DNA from: Melieria omissa
Taxonomy: Eukaryota > Arthropoda > Insecta > Diptera > Ulidiidae
Assembly (NCBI GenBank): GCA_963971225.1
Contig: OZ020269.1
Coordinates: forward strand, 45,901,264-45,965,263
Length of the DNA: 64,000 nucleotides
Direction: 5' to 3'
In this document: in pieces, positions 53,393-63,209 of the stretch
Numbering within the stretch: position 1 is the stretch's first letter
Layout of the letters: each line of letters starts with the position of its first letter
Notes under the pieces: model-generated
The model's input: the letters and a program-made list of their open reading frames with translations, nothing else
Told to the model about the DNA's origin: nothing
The model's database searches: none
Translations under genes and position numbers: made by a program

Positions 53393-54101
53393 GAATGCTC
53401 AGCCTATGCCTATGATCTTCATTTACAAAGACAAATGAGAAATTAGATTCCTCAGCCTATGCTGAAGAGGATTTGAAAAACAAAAGAGCAACGAAAGCAT
53501 AGGGCATGGGCACCTCTGAACTAAACGAAAACATCTCCATCACCTTTCCCTTCCCACCTTAACAATATTCTTGGATTTTAACAACATTTCAACAACATTC
53601 ATGACATAAAAAAACTAATAAATAAATATTTTAATTTTGATTTATATAGATTTAAAAATATTCAATTATAATGAATCTTAAAAAATCAATAATATAACAA
53701 TAATAAATAATATAAATATATTTGAAGATTTTAAATCAACTTACTGCATAAACATCGCAAAAACATGTCCAACCACAACGCCATTAGCAGCAGCAATATC
53801 TGGTCTGCCGTTGACCTTGAAGCTGCACAAATACTCGAGATTCCGTAGGAAGGTATCTCATACTCGCAGAAGTTTTGCTATTATGTTCCTATTTTTACAT
53901 GTTCCGATTTTACGGCTACCGCTTTGTCGCGGCTTCCTTATCGTTGTCATCGGAAATTCTGTGCTTCTCTTCTCTACGCGTGAGAGAGAGAGAGTAAGAG
54001 CAGTACACATACTCGACGGCGATCGAGTAAGTGATGTATACGTATACGACACCAAACTTCTCATGTGTAGTAAAAAGTTATCCGATGCAGCTCTCTAATA
54101 T
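53393..54101. other. Uncharacterised interval
   Basis: Contains a repeated CTCAGCCTATGC (53398, 53451), the 30-bp repeat at 53522-53551, and AT-rich DNA up to 53750. From 53760 to 54090 the sequence is GC-balanced with GAGAGAGAGAG at 53989-53999, but no protein motif was found. Confidence 0.4.
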
Positions 54102-54941
54102 CACAGAACAAACAATATACAGAATGCGCATCTGGTGTAAAGAAAATTTTCTTTGCGGGTTCCAGCGGTAGGACCGGTTTGTAGATACGGGGGAAGCAGT
54201 AAAAGGGACGAGAACGCACAGTGCGCGAGAGCGTATGCTGAGAATCTGCGACCGCGCATCACACACTGTGGTTGTTGTTGTTGGGCAACAATGCGATGTG
54301 CCGCTTGCATGTTGGTGGTGGCTCGTGCTCGCTCTCCGCTTGCTTTTTTACAAACAAGAACAAGAAGTGGACAGGCAAAGTTTTCATAGAAAAATTGATT
54401 GAGCAATCGCCAAGGCACATAAGGTGGTAGCACTACGGGAAAAACCAAAATTCAATGGATTTTATAAGTTCTCTTGGTCTGCTTGTAAAATAGAAGTTGT
54501 AAAAAGTACAAATGGCTACAATGAAAATAAATATATGTGTTAAATATTGAAACAACCAAGACGCATTAAGAAAGTGATAATAAGTGGAAAACTATTGCTA
54601 CAATGTTGTGATAATTATCAAAGAAAAAAGTTTAATCAGTTCTGGTGCGGCAACTACCTATTGAATTTGCCTTGGCGATCGATTTGCCAAATCAACCACA
54701 ATTTCAATGTGCACGAGCAAAGCCAAGCTGGCTTGCTGCGGAAAGCAACAACATTACGTGGTGTTGTCGAAATGAGAATAAAGCCCAAAACCATCGAATC
54801 TATGCGTATACAATACATCAATTCGCGCTTACTCTCTCGGTTCCCTTTACATTTTCCTCACCTTTGTTGCTTCCCGCCCGCGTCTGAAATGAAATCGCAA
54901 AATTATTTCAGATGCGCCTTCTGTATACTGTTTATTCTGTG
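54102..54941. mobile_element. Element B2, non-autonomous DNA element with 7-bp target duplication
   Basis: Flanked by CTAATAT (54095-54101, 54942-54948). Termini CACAGAACAAACAATATACA and the mirrored right end, as in B1. It lacks element C. The interior is collinear with B1 (for example GATCGATTTGCCAAATCAAC, GAAAGCAACAACATT). The two overlapping plus-strand frames at 54547-54945 also exist in B1 (3729-4044) but are not obviously maintained as protein; probably shared DNA only. Confidence 0.9.
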
Positions 54942-54978
54942 CTAATATTTACCAGAATATTGTTTTTTTTTGTCTTAT

Positions 54979-56036
54979 ATATGGGTCAAATTTTCTCAAG
55001 TGGGCCACTTTAAAATCGATGGTCTCAGTTTTCGTTGATCAATACGGTTTTCGATCGGCTTGGAGGTAAAAACGACACCCCAAAAATAATTTTGAAAAAA
55101 AAATGTTTTTTTCATTAGTTATTTACAGTTAAAGTTTTTGATCATGTTTTTTCAAAAATTCATAACTCACGAACGGTTTATCGGAACTCAACGTTTTCTA
55201 CATCAAAATTTTTGTCAATTAATATACTTTGCCATGAAAAAATCTTTCTTCACAAAAAAATTATTATTTAGCTGAAAAATCCTATTTGTTGTAAATAATT
55301 GAAAATTAATGAAACTTCTCCGCCAGCGAGAAAATTTTGACACATTTCATTCAATTCTACAATCCCTTACAAAAATTTTGGTGAAAAAAAGTCATTGTTT
55401 TGCATTAGGTCAAAAGTTATACATGTTTTTGTGACCGCGCTCCTACCTCTAGCGCTGGAAAAGCACGTATTGACGCGCGCGCGCTTAGTTATCGTGTGAC
55501 CGAATCGTCATCGTGTGACACGATGACTTAGCGCGCGCGCGTCAATATGTGCTTTTCCAGCGCTAGAGGTAGGAGCGCGGTCACAAAAACATGTATAACT
55601 TTTGACCTAATGCAAAATAATTACTTTTTTTTCACCAGAATTTTTGTCAGGGATTGTAGAATTGAATGAAATGTGTCAAAATTTTCTCGCTGGCGGAGAA
55701 GTTTCATTAATTTTCAATTATTTACAACAAATAGGAGTTTTGAGCTAAATAATAATTATTTTGTGAAGAAAGATTTTTTCATGGCAAAGTATATTAATTG
55801 ACAAAAATTTTGATGTAGAAAACGTTGAGTTCCGATAAACCGTTCGTGAGTTATGAATTTTTGAAAAAACATGATCAAAAACTTTAACTGTAAATAACTA
55901 ATGAAAAAAACATGTTTTTTCAAAATTATTTTTGGGGTGTCGTTTTTACCTCCAAGCCGATCGAAAACCGTATTGATCAACGAAAACTGAGACCATCGAT
56001 TTTAAAGTGGCCCACTTGAAAAAATTTAACCCATAT
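54979..56036. repeat. 1,058-bp near-perfect palindrome (foldback-type)
   Basis: Two arms of about 500 bp, roughly 97% alike by eye, meet near 55507. Outer ends are ATATGGGT and ACCCATAT. The centre is enclosed by GCGCGCGCG runs (about 55474-55484 and 55532-55541), with an inner 19-bp palindrome (TCATCGTGTGACACGATGA). Arms contain CGCTCCTACCTCTAGCGCTG and are otherwise AT-rich; no frame is conserved. It could be a foldback element, an inverted duplication, or a hairpin-forming MITE. Confidence 0.95.
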
Positions 56037-56040
56037 GTAT

Positions 56041-56467
56041 TGTTACGAATACTAAGTCCAGTCGGCTGTCACGTATCTCTGGATTGTGTGATTTGAAAAT
56101 AAAACACAGTCAGTTTCCTAAATGCAGACAATAAAATACACCAACAGTCACTTTATTATTCACAGCTTACACTTTACTGTTCGTACACTTAAGTATTTGC
56201 TTAATTATTCCGTGTGGCAACTTCACTTGTCAAAACCAGACTGACTCGCTGCACCGCATCTGGCCACCTTTTATACTCTGTCCGGCCGTCGCGCAGATCG
56301 TTCTCGCACGTTGCCAGATTGGACTAGAAGTTTCCCTGATGACCGCGACCATCGTTGCCAGGTTGGACTAAAAGTTACTATCGCGGCCGTCGTTGCCAGA
56401 TTGGGTTATGGCACGGCACGTAGCGGCAGGGTTGCTTTGCACCGCGACAGACTGGCTCATCGTTACA
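56041..56467 (-). repeat. gypsy-2 3' LTR
   Basis: 427 bp, TGTTACGAATAC to CATCGTTACA; nearly identical to the 61734-62160 copy. CTGCCCACCACTT adjoins it (polypurine tract on the element strand). Confidence 0.95.
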
Positions 56468-56478
56468 CTGCCCACCAC

Positions 56479-59400
56479 TTAGACTTGTTCGTCCCGAACA
56501 AGTGCCGAGGCTCCGCTGTGATGAGGCGCCAGGCGCTCCAAATGGACTACCTTCAGCTTAGCGCCTCTATTGTTGCAACGTTGAATCCGGTATACCACGT
56601 CGTTAATCCTAGTCACGACTTCGTAAGGTCCTTCCCATGACGCTTGAAGTTTTGGAGACAAACCTTTCCTCCGCTGCGGGTTGTAGAGCATTACCAAATC
56701 GCCTTCTTGGAACCCTGCTGAGTTGGCCCGTAGATCGTATCTGGCTTTCGCCTTATCGCTGACCAGTTTGGTGCGGCTCCTTATAAACTGGTGAATTTCC
56801 TCTAGTTCCGCCCGCTTATTGGCCACGTAGTCCGTCTTAGCGCCTCCCGTCGTGCTGACTACCCCGAACTTCAAGTCAGCGGGTAATCGCAACTCTGTGC
56901 GGAACACTGCTCGGGCTGGAGTGAGTGATGTCGTGTCGTGCGGGGCTGACCTATACGCCATCAGGAACAGGGGGATATGCGTGTCCCAATCCTTTTGATT
57001 CCTGCCTACCACTTTCCGCAGGTATTCCTCCAGTGTCCGGTTAAAGCGTTCCACCATGCCGTCGGACTGTGGGTGCAAAGGAGTGGTACGCGTTTTCTTT
57101 ATCCCCAGCAGCCCACACACTTCCTTGAATACCGCAGACTCGAAATTCCGGCCTTGATCTGAGTGCAACTCCAACGGAACTCCGAACCGGGCTACCCAGT
57201 TGTTTACCAGCTTTTCCGAGATCGTGGTGGCCTCCTGGTTAGGAATAGGGTACACTTCGGGCCATTTGCTGAAGTAATCCATTACGACCAGCACATATTT
57301 GTTGCCTTGAGTGCTAGTTGGGAATGGGCCGGCGACGTCCATAGCAATCCGCTCGAAGGGCGCTCCCACGTTGTACTGCTGCATGCGGCCTCGAGATTTT
57401 CTTGTCGGCCCTTTCGCGGCTGAACATCGGTCGCAGCTCTTAATCCACTCGGCTACAGACTCCTGACATCCTACCCAGTAGAATCGTCTTTTTATTTTGG
57501 CGACGGTTTTGGTGATGCCTAGGTGCCCTCCACTGGAGTCGTTATGGTATGCCTCGATGACCTCGTTGATTCTGCTTTTCGGCACTACCATTAGGGGGTT
57601 GCTGGTACGACCATCCGCGCTCTCCCATTCGCGGTACAGGCAGCCTTCCTTCAGCCGCAAACTTTTCCACTGTGCCCAGTAAGCCTTAGCGATCGGGCTT
57701 TCACCGGCCATCTCCTGCCAGTCTGGACGTGCGCCTTGCTCCTTGCCTTCGACGATCTTCGCAAGATCCGCATCCTCACGCGGGTCTTTTTGTAGCCTCT
57801 CCGCAGACCACTCTTCCTCTGGCATGACGCTGACCAACCGGACGTCCACTATCTGTTCTTTGCTTTCGACTCGCGAGCATTGCCTGCATTCGACTTCGCA
57901 CGGACGGCGGGACAAGGCATCGGCATTTCCATGGCTACTGCCCTTGCGATGCTCTATCGTGTAGTCGTAGCTCTGCAGTCGCTCGATCCACCGCGCCAAT
58001 TGCCCTTCAGGGTCTTTAAAGTTCAGGAGCCATCTCAATGCCGCATGATCTGTGCGCAGGCGAAACCTTTGTCCATACAGATATTTGTGGAAGTGTTTCA
58101 CGCAGTCCAATACCGCCAGCAGTTCTCTCCGTGTCACACAGTAATTGCGTTCCGGTTTCGATAAAACCCTACTGTAGTACGCTGTCACTTGTTCCTGGCC
58201 GTCTATTATCTGTGATAGCACACCGCCAATACTACTCCCGCTTGCATCTGTATCCAGCACAAACATCTCCCCAGGCACGGGGAAGGCCAGAATTGGAGCG
58301 CTGCACAGTTTTTCCTTCAGACGTGCAAAAGCCTTTTCCTGCTCCTCGTTCCACTCGAAAGCTTGGCTCTTTTTCGTCAGTTTGTGCAGGCTGCTGGCTA
58401 TGTTCGCGAATCCCGGAACAAATCGGCGGTAGTATGTGCACAGGCCCAGGAAACTGCGGAGTTCGTGTAGATTGCGTGGCCGGGGCCACTCCTTCACCGC
58501 CGTGATTTTGCCTTCATCCGTATGTACTCCGCGGGCGGAAACCGTATGACCCAGATACTTGACCTCCTTTTGGAACAGCGAGCACTTCTTTGGGTTGAGT
58601 TTAAGCCCGGCTTTTTGTATCCGCTCAAATACCTCCTTCAGCTTTCCCAGGTGGTCGTCGAAGCTTTCACCCATTACGATTATGTCATCGAGGTACACCA
58701 GACACGTCCGCCAATGCAGCCCTTTTAGCACGCGTTCCATTAGCCGCTCGAATGTTGCTGGTGAGTTGCAGAGTCCAAACGGCATGACGGTGAACTGCCA
58801 CAAACCATCGCCAACACTGAAAGCCGTTTTCTCCTTGTCCTTGTCTGCAAGCTCTACCTGCCAATAGCCGCTGCGTAAGTCGAGCGTGGAGAACCACTGC
58901 GTGCCTGACAGTGTGTCCAGGGTGTCATCGATCCGAGGTAGTGGATAACTGTCCTTCTTGGTCACATCATTGAGCTTCCGATAGTCCACACAAAACCGGG
59001 TACTGCCATCTTTTTTCTTGACTAGCACAACCGGCGAGCACCAGGGGCCCGAAGAAGGCTCTATGACCTTGTCTTTCCGCATGTTCTCGATCAAATTTGT
59101 GACCTCCTCCCTCTTGGCCAGAGGAACTCGTCTTGGCGGTTGGCGAATCGGTTTTGCACTTCCGGTGTCGATGTTGTGCTTCACTATGGCTGTTCTTCCG
59201 CCTGCTTCCGCCGCAAATATTGACCCATAGTGCTGCAGGAGTGACCTCGCCTTCTGTTTCTGCTTGGCCGTCAACTCGCTGCTCCACTGGTTCTCCTGCG
59301 GTATGGCGTCCATGTTAAAACCGCTCTTCTTATTACCTCCAGGCGGGCTACTCTCGCAATTGACCACTGCTACAGCTTCCTTACACTCGCCAATTACCTC

Positions 59401-60093
59401 ATCTTTTCCGACATATCTGGGTGCATTCAGGGGGTTCAGTATTCTGACTGGTATCCTGCCATTTTTAGGTTCCACTAATGTACGTCCGATGATGATGTTG
59501 TCGTGTCCTTGTTTCGGTGCTTCTACTACCCACAGCCGACTCGTCCCATCGTCCTCGTCCACCTTTGCCCACACAATCGCCTCAGAATTCGCTGGTATCC
59601 TCCTGCGTTGACCCGATACAACCTTCCTTACCGCCACGCTTCGCTCATAGCCGGTGTGCAGCGGGAATTCAACGTTGGCATATCTCAGCACATTTTCCTT
59701 CAGGTCCAGCGTAAAACCGTGCCTAATCATGAAATCCACGCCGATAATCACGTCGTCCATTATATCCGCGACGATGAACTCATGTTCCAGGCTGCTGGTG
59801 CCGATAGCAATCGTTTTTGTAACTTTCCCTCTCACCGGCGCGCGCTCGCCAGTCGCAGTCCGCAGCTGTATGCCATGCAGCGGTTCCCAGTTCTTCAGCA
59901 GCTTCCTTTTTATGATCGAATATGACGCTCCAGTATCTAGTGTCAACACGAACCACTTTCCATCTATCCTTCCTTCAATTGTCAAGCTGCTGGGCTGTCG
60001 CTTCAGGCGATTGCGATCGGGAACGGGAACGCCTCTTTCGTTGGCGGCAGTCTCGTGATATGTGGCCCTGCTTGCCACACACCCACCAAACAA
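56479..60093 (-). CDS. gypsy-2 pol polyprotein: protease, RT, RNase H, integrase
   Basis: An uninterrupted frame of 1,204 codons; family homology starts at about codon 34, the earlier codons being gag DNA read in another frame because of a deletion at about 59998. Protease: LTLDTGASYSIIK (Asp 53) and IIGVDFMIRHG. RT: KDGSTRFCVDYRKLND, STLDLRSGYWQVEL, FGLCNSPATFERLM and YLDDIIVMG (about 465). RNase H: LDTDASGSSIGGVLSQ (about 613), RTDHAALRWL. Integrase: YHNDSSGGHLGI with CDRCSAAKG (HHCC), IAMDVAGPF (about 917), LHSDQGRNF (about 976), MVERFNRTLEE (about 1013), and a GPY/F module at the end. All catalytic residues are present. It is the best-preserved gene in the window, but no intact gag is adjacent. 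Confidence 0.95.
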   Translation of the reverse strand: MFGGCVASRATYHETAANERGVPVPDRNRLKRQPSSLTIEGRIDGKWFVLTLDTGASYSIIKRKLLKNWEPLHGIQLRTATGERAPVRGKVTKTIAIGTSSLEHEFIVADIMDDVIIGVDFMIRHGFTLDLKENVLRYANVEFPLHTGYERSVAVRKVVSGQRRRIPANSEAIVWAKVDEDDGTSRLWVVEAPKQGHDNIIIGRTLVEPKNGRIPVRILNPLNAPRYVGKDEVIGECKEAVAVVNCESSPPGGNKKSGFNMDAIPQENQWSSELTAKQKQKARSLLQHYGSIFAAEAGGRTAIVKHNIDTGSAKPIRQPPRRVPLAKREEVTNLIENMRKDKVIEPSSGPWCSPVVLVKKKDGSTRFCVDYRKLNDVTKKDSYPLPRIDDTLDTLSGTQWFSTLDLRSGYWQVELADKDKEKTAFSVGDGLWQFTVMPFGLCNSPATFERLMERVLKGLHWRTCLVYLDDIIVMGESFDDHLGKLKEVFERIQKAGLKLNPKKCSLFQKEVKYLGHTVSARGVHTDEGKITAVKEWPRPRNLHELRSFLGLCTYYRRFVPGFANIASSLHKLTKKSQAFEWNEEQEKAFARLKEKLCSAPILAFPVPGEMFVLDTDASGSSIGGVLSQIIDGQEQVTAYYSRVLSKPERNYCVTRRELLAVLDCVKHFHKYLYGQRFRLRTDHAALRWLLNFKDPEGQLARWIERLQSYDYTIEHRKGSSHGNADALSRRPCEVECRQCSRVESKEQIVDVRLVSVMPEEEWSAERLQKDPREDADLAKIVEGKEQGARPDWQEMAGESPIAKAYWAQWKSLRLKEGCLYREWESADGRTSNPLMVVPKSRINEVIEAYHNDSSGGHLGITKTVAKIKRRFYWVGCQESVAEWIKSCDRCSAAKGPTRKSRGRMQQYNVGAPFERIAMDVAGPFPTSTQGNKYVLVVMDYFSKWPEVYPIPNQEATTISEKLVNNWVARFGVPLELHSDQGRNFESAVFKEVCGLLGIKKTRTTPLHPQSDGMVERFNRTLEEYLRKVVGRNQKDWDTHIPLFLMAYRSAPHDTTSLTPARAVFRTELRLPADLKFGVVSTTGGAKTDYVANKRAELEEIHQFIRSRTKLVSDKAKARYDLRANSAGFQEGDLVMLYNPQRRKGLSPKLQASWEGPYEVVTRINDVVYRIQRCNNRGAKLKVVHLERLAPHHSGASALVRDEQV

Positions 60094-61142
60094 CTTTAGA
60101 GGAGACCACTCGTGGCCTGCCCGGTATCTCAGAGCTTATGGCTTGGATCGGAATGTCGTTGTCCGCCTGAATCTGGCGTATCCTTGCAGGTGCATACCGA
60201 GTGCTCCCCATCCATGCCGCTTCATATGTCATCGCGCTGGTCACCGTTTCCTTAAATGTTGGCTTGCCCATCATCAACGCACTGCGACGTGTTTCTGGAT
60301 CATGAAGACCTTCAACAAACGACTCAATCTTCATCCTCTCGAGATCATCAGCACCAAATTTTGGGTAGCACAACTGTACGAGTCGCTCAATGTCTGCTGC
60401 ATATGTCTGCAGCGCCTCGTTGGCTCTTTGCTTGCGGTTCTTCAGCTCACAGTAGTATAGCGCATGGTTGTGCTCGTTGCTATACTTCGCTGCTAATGCT
60501 CTCATGATGGCACCGTAATCACTTCTTAAACAAGGACTTCTTGTTCAAGGACTCATCCAGGTTGTCAACTCGTCTGTTCAGGGATTCACCCATTTCGTCA
60601 ACTCGTTTGTGCCAATCGTCTATTCGCGTCTCGAGATGCTCAACTTTCACATTCAGGCTATTGGAAATTTCCTCCACCTTCTGCTCTATGCGCGCAGAAT
60701 TTTCCGCCATTTCCCGATTTGCAGTCTCGACTTTTGCCGAAATTTCGAGATTCGTAGTTTCCAGCTTCGCTGCCATCTCTTGATTCGCAGTTTCCATTTT
60801 CGCTGCCATCCGCGCCGACATCTCACGATTTTCACGATTTGCAGTCTCCATTTGCGCCGACATGCCTTTGAGTGCAGCCATTAGTTGGCTCATGTCCAAC
60901 GCTTGTATTGGTGCAGCCGCTGTACTCTGTAGCGAAGCAGCACCAGCAGGCGACTCCTCCACCTTGGCCGACGCCTCCAGTTCTTGTGCTCCGAACTCGT
61001 GCACAGTCCAATCGACGCCTCGTGCCTCACATGCTTCTCGCAAGCGCAACTGCAACTCCACCTTCCCGCCAGCAGTCGGCAAATTCCAGGCAGCCAGCTC
61101 CTTCTTCAGCTGGTCTACCTTCAGCAGCTCGAGTTTAACCAT
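59975..61142 (-). pseudogene. gypsy-2 gag, internally deleted
   Basis: The N-terminal part 61142-60519 has the SAP-like motif (LLKVDQLKKELAAWNLPTAG) and heptad-rich helices (SAQMETANRENREMSARM; NVKVEHLETRIDDWHKRVDE), with different repeat units from gypsy-1. A deletion of about 240 bp near 60520 removes part of the capsid region and breaks the frame. The C-terminal part 60505-59975 holds YYCELKNRKQRANEALQTY, GLHDPETRRSALMMGKPTF and CGKQGHISRDC with an RS-rich tail. Confidence 0.88.
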
Positions 61143-61576
61143 GTCCGTACTTTTATAATTTTATTTATTTAGTTATTTTCAATTTTCCACAATCCCACTT
61201 CTGACACCAAATGTTACGAATACTAAGTACAGTGGGCTGTCACGTATCTCTGGATTGTGTGATTTGAAAATAAAACACAGTCAGTTTCCTAAATGCAGAC
61301 AACAAAATACACCAACAGTCACTTTATTATTCACAGCTTACACTTTACTGTTCGTACACTTAAGTATTTGCTTAATTATTCCGTGTGGCAACTTCACTTG
61401 TCAAAACCAGACTGACTCGCTGCACCGCATCTGGCCACCTTTTATACTCTGTCCGGCCGTCGCGCAGATCGTTCTCGCACGTTGCCAGATTGGACTAGAA
61501 GTTTCCCTGATGACCGCGACCATCGTTGCCAGGTTGGACTAAAAGTTACTATCGCGGCCGTCGTTGCCAGATTGGG
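61055..61576 (-). repeat. Tandem duplication unit 1 (gag start, primer site, partial LTR)
   Basis: This 522-bp segment repeats at 61577-62098 with only a few differences (for example TGTTACG against TGTTTCG). It includes the gag ATG, the leader, a primer-binding site (61191-61209) and an LTR that stops 62 bp short of its end. Confidence 0.95.
61191..61209 (-). other. gypsy-2 primer-binding site, tRNA-Leu type (inner copy)
   Basis: Plus strand AATCCCACTTCTGACACCA, matching the 3' end of tRNA-Leu including CCA; two bases separate it from the partial LTR. Confidence 0.85.
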
Positions 61577-62098
61577 ACTCCACCTTCCCGCCAGCAGTCG
61601 GCAAATTCCAGGCAGCCAGCTCCTTCTTCAGCTGGTCTACCTTCAGCAGCTCGAGTTTAACCATGTCCGTACTTTTATAATTTTATTTATTTAGTTATTT
61701 TCAATTTTCCACAATCCCACTTCTGACACCAAATGTTTCGAATACTAAGTACAGTGGGCTGTCACGTATCTCTGGATTGTGTGATTTGAAAATAAAACAC
61801 AGTCAGTTTCCTAAATGCAGACAATAAAATACACCAACAGTCACTTTATTATTCACAGCTTACACTTTACTGTTCGTACACTTAAGTATTTGCTTAATTA
61901 TTCCGTGTGGCAACTTCACTTGTCAAAACCAGACTGACTCGCTGCACCGCATCTGGCCACCTTTTATACTCTGTCCGGCCGTCGCGCAGATCGTTCTCGC
62001 ACGTTGCCAGATTGGACTAGAAGTTTCCCTGATGACCGCGACCATCGTTGCCAGGTTGGACTAAAAGTTACTATCGCGGCCGTCGTTGCCAGATTGGG
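61577..62098 (-). repeat. Tandem duplication unit 2
   Basis: Second copy of the 522-bp unit, with its own primer site at 61713-61731. It continues into the last 62 bp of the outer LTR (62099-62160). Confidence 0.95.
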
Positions 62099-62160
62099 TT
62101 ATGGCACGGCACGTAGCGGCAGGGTTGCTTTGCACCGCGACAGACTGGCTCATCGTTACA
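61734..62160 (-). repeat. gypsy-2 outer 5' LTR
   Basis: 427 bp, complete; ends CATCGTTACA against the GTAT duplication at 62161. Confidence 0.93.
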
Positions 62161-62420
62161 GTATATTAACCATGGCTGTCATAAATATTTCGTCACTTAG
62201 TGACTGGTGCAGCTTTTGCAATTGCTTCTCACCTGCTGATTTTTCAAGCATCGGAAAAAGTTGATCTAAGTCAATCTTCCCGTCAATGATACTGTTGCTT
62301 AAATTTTTGGTGTACACCTTATTTGTTCTTTTTAATGTAACACAGTCGCCTATTATAGCTAGCTTGGCTCGGTTTTTATTAGGCTTTAGCGTTAAGGCAG
62401 GTTCACACCTTGTGGGGGGA
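62161..62420 (-). CDS. Unidentified conserved-looking protein fragment
   Basis: The minus-strand frame from about 62400 reads LTLKPNKNRAKLAIIGDCVT, LKRTNKVYTKNLSNSIIDGK, IDLDQLFPMLEKSAGEKQLQ and LHQSLSDEIFMTAMVNI before meeting gypsy-2 at 62160. Composition and helical periodicity look like real protein, unlike the low-complexity frame upstream of 62420. Without gypsy-2 the frame would run a few codons further and stop at the edge of the palindrome. I do not recognise the family; an exon of a host gene or part of an unfamiliar transposon protein are both possible. Confidence 0.4.
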
Positions 62421-63209
62421 AAAAAACGATTTTTTTTTAATTGTTCCTTAGGTTTTTTTCTAATAAACGAACTACGATCAGCCAAAAATATTGAAAATTG
62501 TTTATTTAAAAAATAATAAGTGAACAAAACAATGCAAAAATCGTAATTTTTTTTTCAAAACCTCATAACTTTTGTAATTGTGATTTTTTTTCATGATCTT
62601 AGTTCATTCAATAGATAATACGTTACACATTAAGAATGTGTTCGATTTTTGTGTTTCAGATCACGGGTTTTGACGGAATCACTTCCGGTAGCGGTAGCGA
62701 CATGCCGCCACTGATGGACGCCCCTCCCCCTCTTTTTTGATTCATTCAATTTAAAAAATTGTATTCTCTAAATAAATGTGTGTTCACATCCAGAAAAAAA
62801 CGTTGGATCTTTAACCGTTTTCTAAAAAAAAATTCCTAAAAAAAAGTGCACTTTTTCGGATCCACAAGGTGAGCAACGTTTGGTGGTTTTGATGACTTGT
62901 TTTCTTCGATGGGCGAAACTTTGGCTGCTGTTTTACCTTGCAGTCTTGTTTTGACCATTATTATGTTTTCATTGTTATTAAAGTGTAGGAAGCTTCCAAA
63001 AACGCGGGCGCGTAGGCAAAGGTCTGCCCTTCGTGCCCTGGCTTGCGCCTCCCTCCTTGCGAGCAAGTAACGGGCCCACTTCCGTTGGCGACTCTCATCA
63101 CCAAGCCAGAAGGTTCAATTTCTAAGAAATACTCAACTGCGCCTCCGTCCGCCGGTTACGAGACAGAACCTGTCTCCAGTGACCTATTGTATTCAGGTAT
63201 GCAGTCGCC
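62421..63209. other. Interval without a firm feature
   Basis: AT-rich with poly(T) and poly(A) runs (62430-62440, 62820-62845). The 76-codon minus-strand frame at 63066-62836 has no recognised domain. From about 63070 the sequence may be the 3' UTR of the LINE to the right, but I could not find a tail. Confidence 0.35.

Larger units (their letters stand above)
56041..62160 (-). mobile_element. Ty3/gypsy element, copy gypsy-2, with a tandemly duplicated 5' end
   Basis: Flanked by GTAT (56037-56040, 62161-62164). The 3' LTR is at 56041-56467 and the complete 5' LTR at 61734-62160; an extra partial LTR (61212-61576) and leader create the order leader, partial LTR, leader, LTR. Pol is one open frame; gag is deleted internally. 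Compared with gypsy-1 it lacks about 135 bp at the gag-protease junction (near 59998) and about 240 bp inside gag (near 60530). Confidence 0.95.

Noticed and set aside
54547..54945. 132-codon frame repeated in B1 and B2
   Set aside because: The peptide similarity follows from DNA similarity of two non-autonomous elements; two different frames are equally open and there is no domain.
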